In this document: positions 9,101 through 23,000 of the stretch, one piece after another
How positions within the stretch are numbered: position 1 is the first letter of the stretch
How the letters are laid out: each line of letters begins with the position of its first letter
NCBI GenBank assembly: GCA_964016885.1
Contig: OZ024743.1
Location: 75,447,740 to 75,511,739, forward strand
Reading direction: 5' to 3'
Origin: Eledone cirrhosa
Lineage: Eukaryota > Mollusca > Cephalopoda > Octopoda > Eledonidae
DNA: 64,000 bases
The notes under the pieces: model-generated
Database searches by the model: none
What the model saw: only the letters and a program-made list of their open reading frames with translations
Told to the model about the DNA's origin: nothing
Position numbers and translations under genes: made by a program

Positions 9101-12100
9101 ATAAACCAGTTCTGAATGAACAAGACACCGTTATCTGATTTGGTTTGTTTTCCATGATAGCATGGAACAATGGACGTTAAACGGTGATGATGATGTTTAT
9201 GATGATGATGGTCATCCAGCTGTAGAAACAAAGCCATAATCAGTTCTGTATGAGTAAGACATGGTTACCTGATCTGCCTTGTCATCTCACAAGGGGACAA
9301 CTTGTCGAACCCATGCTAGCATGGAAAAATGGATGTTAAACGGTGATGATAATGTTTATGTTGATGATGGTCACCAAGCCAGAATTAGTTCTGTATGAGC
9401 AAGACACAATCACCTGATCTGACTTGTCTCACAACGGGACAACTTCTCTAAAACATGATAGCATGGAAAAGTGGACATTAACCCTTTAGCATTTAAACCG
9501 GCCGTATCCGGCCAGAATTCTCTCACCACTTTCTATTCAAACCAGTCATAATCAGCTGCTCATACTGAAGTTAAGGTATTGATCTGAAAGTAAATAATAT
9601 GAAAATCTCATAGATTCATTATTATGTGAGATAATTATGAGATAATTATGAGATAAAGCCTTTTCTGTGAAAATATAATAGAATATATAATGTAAATGCT
9701 AAAGGGTTAAACGATGATGATGTTGATGAAATCCTAAATCTCGTTCATTAAACTGTAAATTAAGCAAAAGATAGTTATGTAAGAATAACAAAATACTTGT
9801 TTGTTTGAGAAATTATCTTTGGGTTAATTTTCAGTTTTCAAAACGTTTATACTTTCTTGAAATAATTTTTTTCTAAAATTTGATTCTTGAAATTGTAACT
9901 TCATCGTCGTCATCATCATCACCGTTTTACGTCCGTTCTTCCACGCTAGCATGGGTTAGACGGGTTGTCCTGTTGTGAGCAGTGTCTGGTCGGCTGACCA
10001 TGCCTTGCTCATACAGGAACTGATTTGGCTTGATTTCTACAGCTGGATGCCCTTCCTAACTCCAACCTCATTTACAGTGAGTGCTGGGTGCTTTTCCGTG
10101 GCGCCTACATGTCCACTTTACAGTGTGGGCTGGGTGCTTTTTTGCCGTGGCACCGCCACGACCACCTTGCAGTGGGAGGGTGTGGGGGTATATTGTCTAT
10201 ATGCTTCAGCTTGTACCCATGGGTACTCTGTATTACTGCGTGACGCCAGAGGTCACGGTCGTGTGTCATCGCCTTTGAGAGGTGTAATTGGGTAAGGTCG
10301 GCTTTTATCACCTCATCCCAGGTCATCTTGGGTCTCCCCACTCCGCGGTTTCCATCGACTTCTAGTGCTCTGCACCTTTTTATGCAGCTGTCATCCTTCA
10401 TATGCATCACATGTCCACACCAACGCATCCGCCTCTCCTGCACACAGCATATGATTCCTCTTATGCTCAGTCTCTCTCTCAATTCATTTATGCTTTGTCG
10501 TTCGCGTATATTACTATTACACATCCATCGGAGCATGCAGGCTTCGTTTCTCTCTAATCTACGTAAGTCTTACACCTTCAGCTTCCAGGTCTCACTACCA
10601 TGTAACATTGCTGTTCGGATACACGCATCATACAGTCTGCCTTTCATTTGAGGGAGAAGCCTTTTGCAGCTAGCAGTGGTAGTAGTTCTCTGAACTTCTT
10701 CCATCCCGTTCTTACCCTAGTTATTGTACTTTCTGAACACCCACCTCTGCTGCTAATTTGGTCACCTAGGTAGCAGAAGCTGTCTGCTGTCTCTACAGAG
10801 CCCTGCCAGAGATTGGTGGTACTTGTTTCCTGTGGCTGTTTGCTGCTTGCTGTCCCAGTACAGCTGCTGCATGTGAAGCCTACATTCTTAATTAAGCTTC
10901 CTGAGATCCCGCTACATCTCTTGTGTACCCATTGTTTGCATTTGGGGCAGAGAATGGAGTTCCTACCTACACCTTTCCTACATACTGAGCAAGGCCATTT
11001 CCCTGAGGGGATCTGGGTTCTGTTTTCTCGTCTACTTACAAGGACCTTAGTCTTTGTCATGTTGACTTTGAGACCCTTTCTTTCTAGTCCCTGCTTCCAA
11101 GTTTGGAATTTCCTCTCTAGTTCTATCATAGATTCAGTTATAAGTGCGAGGTCATCAGCATACAGGAGTTCCCATGGGAACTTCTTCATGTTTATATAAC
11201 TTTGATAGGTTTTGGCCAGTATTAGGCCATGTCTAAATAGTACCACCATGATATAACATTTCTATTGGACTTGCTTTTTAAGGTTATTACAAATTTTAGT
11301 GCATGCTAATGAGCTCCTTTAAAATCACAAACCTATATATCATCATCACTATTGTTTAGTGTCCATTTTTCCACACTAGCATGAGTTCGATGAGTTGTCT
11401 CATTGTGAGACAAGCCAGATCAGATGACCATGTCTTGCTCATACAGAACTGGTTCTGGCTTGATTCCTACAGCTTTACAGGGTAAACTGGGTGCTTTTCA
11501 TTGTGGTACCAGCACTGCAACTTTACACACTGGACCGGGTGCACTACCACTTTACTGGGTGGACTGGGTACTTTTCATTGTGGTACCAGCACTACAACTT
11601 TACTGGGTGGACTGGGTGCTTTTCATTGTGGTACCAGCACTACCACTTTACTGGTTGGACTGGGTGCTTTTCATTGTGATACCAGCACCACCACTTTACT
11701 GGGTGGACTGGGTGCTTTTCATTGTGATACCAGCACCACCACTTTACTGGGTGGACTGGGTGCTTTTCATTATGACACTAGCACTACCACTTTACAGAGT
11801 GAACTGGGTGTATTTTATTGTGACATGAACACTACCACTTTACAGAATTATATATATACATTATTAACTTTATAAATATTGCTATCTTTATTTATGGTAC
11901 AGTATTGGTTTTTGCTGTATTTTCAGACTTCTATTCAATACTTCCTCCTTTGGAGTCCTTCATGGGGTTACCTCCCGAGGACAGCAAGGAACATTTCTAT
12001 CAGGTATGTATGATAAATTATATAACTGTGAATAATAAAATATTTTAAAAAATATCTTTTACAATGTGTTTATATAATCATTTGTTATTTCTTTCAGAGT

Positions 12101-15100
12101 GTGGAAAAGAAAGATATTCTTATTGGCAGTGTAACGTCAATAATAGACAACGGACTCATCATAACATTGCTTTGTATGGACAATGCCAGAGCCAGAGATA
12201 TTGATCATTTAAAAGTTACTGTAAGTAGTTTACATGGCATCATTATAGAAACATAAACACTGCTTAACCCTTTAGCATTTACATTACTCTATATTTACTA
12301 TTGTGTTTTCATGGTAAAGACTTTATCTTACCCAATTATCTCACATAATCTCCAATCTGTGAGATTTTGATATTATTTATTTTGAGAACAATACCTTAAT
12401 GTCAGTATAAGCAGCTAGTTATAGCCAGTTTGAACAGAAAGGGGTGAAAGAATTCTGGACGGTTATGGCCGGTTTAAATACTAAAGGGTTAAACAACAAA
12501 TAAATATATGCATGCATACGAAATTAATGGATTAAAAAATGTACTCAATACATGCGTGAAAGTGACGTCCAAATGAGTATCCTCCACTACCAACTAACTT
12601 ACCCTCTGCCTCTCGATCCCGGCTGATAGGATGGGGAATACATTGTTCCAGAGGGAGGCTCACTAGAACAGCCACTTCATATTTTAGCACAAAGAAAGCA
12701 ATATGTATAGAATGGCCTCAATCTGTTTTAGATCACTCTAAGGAAATCAGATTCTCGTTCATCAACTCTCTCTCTCACTCTCTCTCTCTCACTCTCTCTC
12801 TCTCTCTCTCTCCCTCTCCCTCTCTCTCCCTTTCGCTCCCTCTCTCTCTCTCTCTACCATGTGTGTGGTTTAGAGCTACATCCTTTTTTGAATTCTATAC
12901 ATATGGCTGTCACTTAGCACATCAAAAATAAGACACATCCTTTGCATACATTAAAAATGTTTCTAGAAGCTTGAAAACCAATATTGTAGAAACTAGTATT
13001 TCTCTGATATTATTTGCTGTCACATTGTTATGTGAAGTCAGGCATTAGATTTATTGTTTAGAGAAGGTATTTTCATGAATGGATCACCATCATAATCATC
13101 ACCGTGTAATGTCTGTTTTCCATGCTTAGCATGGATTAGACAGGTTGTTCCATTTGAGACAAGACAGGTCGGATGACCGTGTCTTGCTCATACAGAAGCA
13201 TTTCTGGCTTGGTTTCTATGGCTGGATGGTCTTCCTAACACCAACCACATTTACAGTGTATACTGGGTGCATTTCGTTGTGAACCTACATGTCCACTTTA
13301 CAGAGTGGACTGGGTGCTTTTGATTGTGACACCAACCCGACCACTTTACAGAGTGGACTGGGTGCTTTTTGTCATGACACCAACCCGACCACTTTACAGA
13401 GTGGACTTGGTGCTTTTTGTCATGACACCAACTTGACCACTTTACAGAGTGGACTGGGTGCTTTTTGTCATGACACCACCTCAACCACTTTACAGAGTGG
13501 ACTGGGTGCTTTTTGTCATGACACCAACTTGACCACTTTACAGAGTGGACTGGGTGCTTTTGATTGTGACACCAACCCGACCACTTTACAGAGTGGACTG
13601 GGTGCTTTTTGTCATGACACCAACTTGGCCACTTTACAGAGTGGACTGGGTACTTTTGATTGTGACACCAACTTGACCTCTTTACAGAGTGGTCTGGGTG
13701 CTTTTGATTGTGACACCGACCCGACCACTTTACAGAGTAGACTGGGTGCTTTTTGTCATGACACCAACTCAACCACTTTACAGAGTGGACTGGTTGCTTT
13801 TTGTCGTGACACCAACCCGACCACTTTACAGAGTGGACTGGGTGCTTTTTGTCATGACACCAACTCAACCACTTTACAGAGTGGAGTGGGTGCTTTTTGT
13901 CATGACACCAACTTGACCACTTTACAGAATGGACTGGGTGCTTTTGATTGTGACACCAACCTGACCACTTTACAGAGTGGACTGGGTGCTTTTTGTCATG
14001 ACACCAACTTGACCACTTTACAGAGTGGACTGGGTGCTTTTTGTCATGACACCAACTTGACCACTTTACAGAGTGGACTGGGTGATTTTGATTGTGACAC
14101 CAACCCGACCACTTTACAGAGTGGACTGGGTGCTTTTTGTCATGACACCAACCTGACCACTTTACAGAGTGGACTGGGTGCTTTTTGTCATGACACCAAC
14201 TCAACCACTTTACAGAGTGGACTGGGTGCTTTTTGTCATGACACCAACCCGACCACTTTACAGAGTGGACTGGGTGCTTTTTGTCATGACACCAACTCAA
14301 CCACTTTACAGAGTGGACTGGGTGCTTTTTGTCATGACACCAACTTGACCACTCTACAGAGTGGACTGGGTGCTTTTTGTCATGACACCAACTTGACCAC
14401 TTTACAGAGTGGACTGGGTGCTTTTTGTCATGACACCAACCTGACCACTTTTCAGAGTGGACTGGGTGCTTTTTGTCATGACACCAACTTGGCCACTTTA
14501 CAGAGTGGACTGGGTACTTTTGATTGTGACACCAACTTGACCTCTTTACAGAGTGGTCTGAGTGCTTTTAGTCATGACACCTACATGACCACTTTACAGA
14601 GTGGACTGGGTGCTTTTTGTCATGACACCAACTTGACCACTTTACAGAGTGGTCTTTAGTTTTTAACATTTGTAAAGAATGGTTCGTTGAGGCAGGTGGT
14701 CTAATCTGTTATTTTCCTATCTTTTGTCAGTTAATACACGTTAGGTAGTCTAACTGCCTTAATTATTATAATGATATTGATATCTTTTGCACTATCATCA
14801 TCATCATCATCACCACAACCACCATCATCATCATTATTATCATCATTTTACATACGCTGTTCCATGCTTCTATGCTTGGGTTGGAGAGAAAAAAACCCTA
14901 CTTGATTATTCATTTAAATGTCAATAAATATTTCAAAGTATTCTGTGTGTCAACCTGTCATCTCTATTTGTATCATTTGACAGGCTTTCTGTCATTGTAA
15001 AGAGTTGCCCCGCCATTACAACTATTCTAATCCTATTGAAGCCTTTCAAGTCAACGACAAAGTTCGGGGTACGTATCAAACTATTATCTTTACACTATCT

Positions 15101-17047
15101 GGTATATTAGAACACACAGTTATACACAATATTTACTGTGTTGTTAGACTTCAACACACCTCTTATAAACACAGTTATACACAATATTTACTGTGTTGTG
15201 TTAGACTTCAACACACCTCTTATAAACACAGTTATACACAATATTTACTGTGTCGTGTTAGACTTCAACACACCTCTTATAAACACAATTATACACAATA
15301 TTTACTGTGTCGTGTTAGACTTCAACACACCTCTTATAAACACAGTTATACACAATATTTACTGTGTTGTGTTAGACTTCAACACACCTCTTATAAACAC
15401 AGTTATACACAATATTTACTGTGTTGTGTTAGACTTCAACACACCTCTTATAAACACAGTTATACGCAATATTTACTGTGTTGTGTTAGACTTCAACACA
15501 CCTCTTATAAACACAGTTATACGCAATATTTACTGTGTCGTGTTAGACTTCAACACACTTCTTATAAACACAGTTATACACAATATTTACTGTGTTGTGT
15601 TAGACTTCAACACACCTCATATAAACACAGTTATACACAATATTTACTGTGTTGTGTTAGACTTCAACACACCTCTTATAAACACAGTTATACGCAATAT
15701 TTACTGTGTTGTGTTAGACTTCAACACACCTCTTATAAACACAGTTATACGCAATATTTACTGTGTCGTGTTAGACTTCAACACACTTCTTATAAACACA
15801 GTTATACACAATATTTACTGTGTCGTGTTAGACTTCAACACCTTATAAACACAGTTATACGCAATATTTACTGTGTTGTGTTAGACTTCAACACACCTCT
15901 TATAAACAGTCACATACTATTACAGTCACATAATATTTACACAATCTTGTTAGATTTATATTAGAACGCACCTGTACTGTGTTAGATTTCAACACACCTC
16001 TTCATCATCATCATTGTTTAATGTCCATTTTCCGCGCTAGCATGGGTTAGATGGGTTGTCTCATTTGAGGCAAGTTAGGTCATGAGACCGTGTCTTGCTC
16101 ATGTAGAACTGTTTCTGGCTAGGTTTCTACAGTTAGATGTTCTTCCTAACACCAACTACATTTATAGTGTGTGCTTGGTGCTTTTTGGTTACTGACATTT
16201 GGAAGAGATTAAAAATGAGAATGATATTTTAATATTTTAATTTCAACACACACATCATCATCATCATCATCAACGTTTAACGTCCGTGTTCCACGCTTGC
16301 ATGGGTTTGGACGGGGGTAGTCCCACTTGAGGCAAGAGTGATTGTCTTGCTCGCATAGGACTGTCTGGCAGGTTTTCTACAGTTGGATGCCCTTCCTAAC
16401 ACCAACCACATTTACAGTGTGGGCCTGGGAGGTTTTTACCGTGTTGCCTACACGGCCACATTACAGTGTGGACTGTGTGTTTTTTTGTCGTGACACCTAC
16501 ACGATCTCATTTGTTTCGGCCTGGATGGCGCGGCACCAACATAACTTTACATAGAACGGGGGGGTTGTGGTGGTGGGACGTGGTGTATTTTGTTAGAGAT
16601 GCCTACTGGCAAGGCGGGTCTTCTCTATTACTGAGTACCGCCAAAGGTCTCGGTCCAGTGACATTTTCTTGGTGAGGTGTAAGTGTGTGATTACACACGC
16701 ATATGTATGTATAAATGACATACAGGATTAAATGTATCAGTAACTTTGGAGAAATAACTATTTATAGGGACGAATATAGGGATAGAACCCAGGACTTTGT
16801 GATTAGAAAGCTAACTTCTTACTGTAACAACATGACTGAGATGGGAAGCGCATTGTGTATACATTTTAAACAGTTACAGATGGAGACATATTATGAACCT
16901 GAAGATTGCGAAAGCATGAAAGTACTTGTTCAATTAACACTTAGAATTTAATATTCTATCATACTAGTTCATTATAATACCATTATAAATTTTAAAGGAT
17001 TGTAAATAAAACGAGTAAATCAGACAAAGTTGGAATTCCTCTTATTA

Positions 17048-17078
<31 letters not shown>

Positions 17079-20000
17079 AACACACATGGTGTATTATTAT
17101 GGTTGATGTTTCTATTTCAGGTGTAATCGTTAATGTCAACCGTGAAAATAAGAAAATCTTGATATCTATGCTTGATAAGTACCTTTCAACTGAGAACTAT
17201 CCGTTTCCAAAGCTGGTAAGTTGCTCTCTTTGCTCTCATCCATTATTTTATGACTGGACACAGCATGCCTTAAGATTTAAGGAGGGCTCTTAGCAATATT
17301 GTTCTGTGATATTGTAAAGTACTGTGTTTTGAAATTTAACGATTGGAGTAAACTCTGAACTGTCTTTTACCTATTTTGCTGTGGACTATAGAATCACATT
17401 TGAACTTTGAAATATTCTTTGCCTTTATATGGTTGTGTTATCAATTCATCTAAACTATTATATCATCATCATCATTTTACGTCCGCTCTTCCCTGCTATA
17501 TACTTACGGTAAACATTGATGCAATTCAAACACTCAACGTATTTTTTCCACATAGGAAAAATGGAGTATATTTAGAATAAGAAAATGCGAAGTAGTTTCA
17601 GATGTTAAAGTCCTTTAATGATAATGCTGTGATACATATTTCAATGACGACAGTGGCCACACGATTAGACAGCTTTTTACATAATAAGGCTACGTTCCCG
17701 AGGCAATCCAAAGTGAAACGACAAGGGAACAGACAAGGCGTGTGTTCTTGTATCCCTCGTCCGTTCCCCCGTCAGCCCCAATTCTATATATATATATATA
17801 TATATATTAAAATACGACTTGTCCTCAATAGAACTACGGTGACAGTAATATCTGCGTACGCACCCCAATCCGGACTGCCCGGCACTATAAAAGACAGATT
17901 CTATGAGACACTGATGCTAACTACCTCCCAAATATCCGACAGTGACTATATAATTATCGCAGGCGACCTAAATGGTCACGTTGGACAACATTGTGACGGC
18001 TACGACGAAATCCATGGAGGCTATGGGTTTGGTACTAGAAATGAGGAAGGCGCCAGAATCCTGGAATTCTGTGATGCAAATAACCTAACTATCTGTAACA
18101 CTAACTTCAAAAAACGTGACAATCACCTGATCACCTATAGATCCGGGGAACACACAAGCCAGGTAGATTATATCCTTACCAGAAGACGTGACAGAGTGTC
18201 TGTTGTTAACACTAAATCCCTCCCCCATGAAGAATGCACCTCCCAACATAGACTGATAATTAGCGACCTCATAGTCAGGACGAGACGTACTCGACAACAG
18301 AAGAGGACTATCCTCAGGAGGAAAATATGGAAGCTAAAGGACCCCACAGCCAGGAATAAATTTCAAAGCATATTACTTGATGCTTTCGACAGTAAGGAAG
18401 AACATTTAGAGTCGGACAATATAGAGGGAGAGTGGGAATTTCTGAAAGCAAACCTGCTGTTGGCGACAGACGAGGTCTGTGGCTGGAGCAGGCCTGTAGG
18501 CAGGAGGAGAGTAACATGGTGGTGGAACAGTAAGGTGGAGGGGTCAATTAAGGCCAAAAAGCAGGCTTGGAAAGTATGGCGGGATGGGGGAAGTAGAGAG
18601 GACTATCAAGTGGCCAGGAGGGAAGCTAGGAGACAAGTGTACTTAGCAAGAAGGGAAGCTGAGGAAAGAAAGTTCAAGCATGTTCTACAACGCGATGACC
18701 AAAAACGTGAGGTGTTCAGGATTGCTAGGCAATGCGTCAAGGAAAACCGTGATATTGTCGGGGAGAAGTGTGTACTAAACGACGATGGCACACTTGCCAT
18801 CACCGACGCTGATAAGAAGGTAGCTTGGAAGTGTCACTATGAAAGGCTTCTAAATGAGGAGAATAATTGGGAGAAAGGCAGTCTCCCCCATATCGACCCA
18901 ATAGAGGGACCAGCAGTGTTAGTCGAGGGGAGTATAATAAGTAAGGCAATCAAGGATATGAAGACTGGTAAGGCGGCTGGGCCTTCGGAAATAGTTGCTG
19001 AGATGCTGAAGGCATCTGGCACGGTGGGACACACCATGGTCACCCGCATAGTTAACCAAGTCGTACAGAATGGGGTTGTTCCGAAGGACTGGCATAGCAG
19101 CATCATCGTTAACTGTTATAAGGGTAAAGGAGACGCCCTAGATAGGAGTAACTATAGAGGCATTAAATTAATCGACCAGGTCATGAAGGTCACGGAAAGA
19201 GTAATAGCGCAACTAATCAGAGAGAGAATTGACCTAGATGAAATGCAGTTCGGGTTTGTGTCAGGCAAAAGTACCACAGACGCTCTTTTCATAGTACGAC
19301 AACTACAGGAGAAGTACCTAGCTAAAGGTAAACCCCTCTACTTAGCTTTTGTCGACTTGGAGAAAGCCTTCGACAGAGTCCCCCGTTCCATTATCTGGTG
19401 GGCTCTTAGAAAACTAGGCGTTGACGAATGGCTTGTGAGGGCTATACAAGCCATGTATAAAGAAACAGTCAGCAAGGTTAGAATTAACAACGAATATAGT
19501 GAAGAGTTTAGCGTAAAAGTTGGCGTCCATCAGGGCTCTGTTCTCAGTCCACTACTATTTATTATTGCCCTTCAGGCTATAACAGAGGAGTTCAAGACAG
19601 GCTGCCCATGGGAACTCCTATACGCAGACGACCTGACACTCATAGCGGAATCAATGGCCGAGCTAGAGAAGAAATTCCAAACATGGAAGCACGGCCTAGA
19701 GTCAAAAGGACTTAAAATTAACCTGGCTAAGACCAAAGTACTAGTTTGTAGGAAAGAAAACAAGGCGGCGGTCCCTTCTGGGAAATGGTCGTGCTCGGTG
19801 TGTAGGAAAGGCGTAGGTAGAAACTCCATTTTATGTCCTAAATGCAAAGTATGGGTGCATAAAAGATGTAGTGGGATCACAGGTAAGCTAACTAAGAACA
19901 TAGATTTTACATGTGGCCGGTGCTCTGGTGCAATAAGTAGCAGCAAGTGCCCACAAACTACTAGCTCTTTCAATTGCGCAGAGGGTTCTATAGAAATAGT

Positions 20001-23000
20001 GGACAGCTTCCGTTACCTGGGCGATAAAATCAGCAGTGGGGGAGGGTGCTCTGAAAGTACTGTAGCTAGAGTCAGAACTGGTTGGAAAAAGTTCAGAGAG
20101 CTTATACCACTATTAGCTGCTAAAGGGTTCTCACTAAAAATGAAAGGCAGGTTGTACGATGCCTGCATACGAACAGCAATGCTGCATGGCAGTGAGACCT
20201 GGGCATTGTGTGCAGAGGATATACGCAGACTAGAGAGGAACGAAGCTTGCATGCTCCGCTGGATGTGTAACAGTAATATACGTGAACGGCAAAGCATAAA
20301 CGAACTAAGGAAAAAATTAGAGATAAGAGGGATCAGATGTTGTTTACTCGAGAGAAGGCTACGTTGGTATGGACACGTGATGCGCATGAAAGTCGATAGC
20401 TGTATAACAAAGTGCAGGGCAATAAAGATAGACGGTAGTCACGGAATAGGCAGACCTAGAAAAACCTGGGACGAGCTGATAAACTCCGACATCACACACT
20501 TACACCTCTCCAAGACAATGTCACTGGACCGAGACCTTTGGCGGTACTCAGTAACAGAGAAGACCCGCCTTACCTAAATATATAGTAAAACCTACTCCAG
20601 CCAGTAGGCATCTCTAACAAAATACACCCCGTCCCACCACCACCACCCCCACCCGATCCACACCACCCCGTTCTATGTAAAGTTATGTTGGTGCCGCGCC
20701 ATCGAGGCCGAAACAAATGAGATCGTGTAGGTGTCACGACAAAAAAACACACAGTCCACGCTGTAATGTGGCCGTGTAGGCAACACGGTAAAAACCTCCC
20801 AGACCCACACTGTAAATGTGGTTGGTGTTAGGAAGGGCATCCAACTGTAGAAAACCTGCCAGACAGTCCTATGCGAGCAAGACAATCACTCTTGCCTCAA
20901 GTGGGACTACCCCCGTCCAAACCCATGCAAGCGTGGAACACGGACGTTAAACGTTGATGATGATGATGATGATGATGATATATATATATAAATCAACCTT
21001 AATGTACTGACATTGTGGTGATTTCTTCTTGTCTTCATGAAACTGTTGCTGTCTCAGGTTGTTGTCCTTCACCTGATTGAGATCAGAGATCTATTTCCAG
21101 GGCCCAGTGCGAAGAGGTCGACAACTTGGGTCCCAGATATTACTCTGAATCAACAGAAGCGACAGAAAAGAACAAATTAGTTACATAGTTTTCATATGAC
21201 AGATAAATAGAGATGACCCTTAATAATCATCATCATCATCGTTTAACGTCTATCTTCCACGCTAGCATGGGTTAGACAGAAGTTGTCCCACTGGAGGCAA
21301 GATTGATCGGGTGACCGTGTCTCGCTTATATAGGACTATCAGGCAGGTTTTCTAAGGCTGGATGCCCTTCCTAACACCAACCACATTTACAGTGTGGACT
21401 GGGAACTTTTTACCATGTTACCTACACAGCCACATTACTGCGTGGACTGGGTGTTTTTTATTGTGACACCTACACGATAATATAGATTAATATAAGTGAC
21501 TTCCTTTAGAATTATTTTTGTTTTTATCAAATTTCTCTGATTTCTCAATTAATATTTTCAATTATATTTTCAGGGTCTCGTTTCTACAGAAGATCTCCCA
21601 GTTCACTACAGGTTTCTTTTTATTTTATTTTACAGTTTTATTTTAAAGCAATGTGACAAATGATATATTTTCCTATGACATTAACCATAAGTTTTCTAGC
21701 ATAGTTAGTATTTAAAACTGTTATCAATAGTAGGATGTCAGGTAGCTTCTAATAGCATAGTTAGTATTTAAGACTGTTATCAATAGTAGAATGTCAGGTA
21801 GCTTCTAATAGAATAGTTAGTATTTAAGACTGTTATCAATCAGGTAGCTTCTAATAGCATAGTTAGTATTTAAGACTGTTATCAATAGTAGAATGTCAGG
21901 TAGCTTCTAATAGAATAGTTAGTATTTAAAACTGTTATCAATAACAGTTTTAAGTATTTAAGACTGTCATTAATAATAGTTTTAGTATTTAAGACTGTCA
22001 TTAATAATAGGATGTCAAGTAGCTTCTAATAGCATAGTGAGTATTTAAAACTGTTATTAATAGTAGGATGTCAGGTAGCTTCTAATAGCATAGTGAGTAT
22101 TTAAAACTGTTATTAATAGTAGGATGTCAGGTAGCTTCTAATAGCTTAGTGAGTATTTAAAACTGTCATTAATAGTAGGATGTCAGGTAGCTTCTAATAG
22201 CATAGCTAGTATTTAAAACTGTTATTAATAGTAGGATGTCAGGTAGCTTCTAATAGCATAGTGAGTATTTAAAACTGTTATTAATAGTAGGATGTCAGGT
22301 AGCTTCTAATAGCATAGTGAGTATTTAAAACTGTTATTAATAGTAGGATGTCAGGTAGCTTCTAATAGCATAGTGAGTATTTAAAACTGTCATTAATAGT
22401 AGGATGTCAGGCAGCTTCTAATAGCATAGCTAGTATTTAAAACTGTTATTAATAGTAGGATGTCAGGTAGCTTCTAATAGCATAGTGAGTATTTAAAACT
22501 GTTATTAATAGTAGGATGTCAGGTAGCTTCTAATAGCTTAGTTAGTATTTAAAACTGTTATTAATAGTAGGATGTCAGGTAGCTTCTAATAGCATAGTTA
22601 GTATTTAAAACTATTGTGGATTGGCAGTATCGGTAGAGGGCCAGACACCATGCTTTCCAGCATAGTTACGTCCCTTTACGATCTGAGTTCAAATCCCGCC
22701 GAGGTTGACTTTGCCTTTCATCCTTACGGGGTCGATAAAATAAAGTACCAGTAATGCACTGGGTGATTGCTGGCCTTGTGCCTAAAGTAGAAACAGTTAT
22801 TAATAGTAGGATGTCAGGTAGCTTCTAATAGCATAGTTAGTATTTAAGACTGTTATTAATAATAGGATGTCAGGTAGCTTCTAATAGCAGAGTTAGTATT
22901 TAAAACTGTTATTAATAGTAGGATGTCAGGTAGCTTCTAATAGCTTAGTTAGTATTTAAAACTGTTATCAATAGACAAAAGTGGAATACTCAGGTAGCTT

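Noticed and set aside
13251..14659. Open frames of 456 codons (+) and 349 codons (-)
   Set aside because: Both are readings of a 48-bp minisatellite derived from a LINE tail; unit length divisible by three explains the openness.
15113..15964. Open frames of about 319 and 236 codons
   Set aside because: Readings of the 57-bp minisatellite. Only the exon 5 part (14984-15068) is coding; the read-through is reported as a finding, not a gene.
17602..17811. First 70 codons of the LINE frame as a native N-terminus
   Set aside because: They come from flanking DNA and a (TA)n tract; LINE homology starts at about 17812, in the middle of the endonuclease.
22614..22793. tRNA gene candidates (A and B boxes) here and at 273, 23436, 24428, 28734, 46335 and in the satellite
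   Set aside because: They are tRNA-derived SINE heads attached to a constant SINE body; no clean cloverleaf was found.
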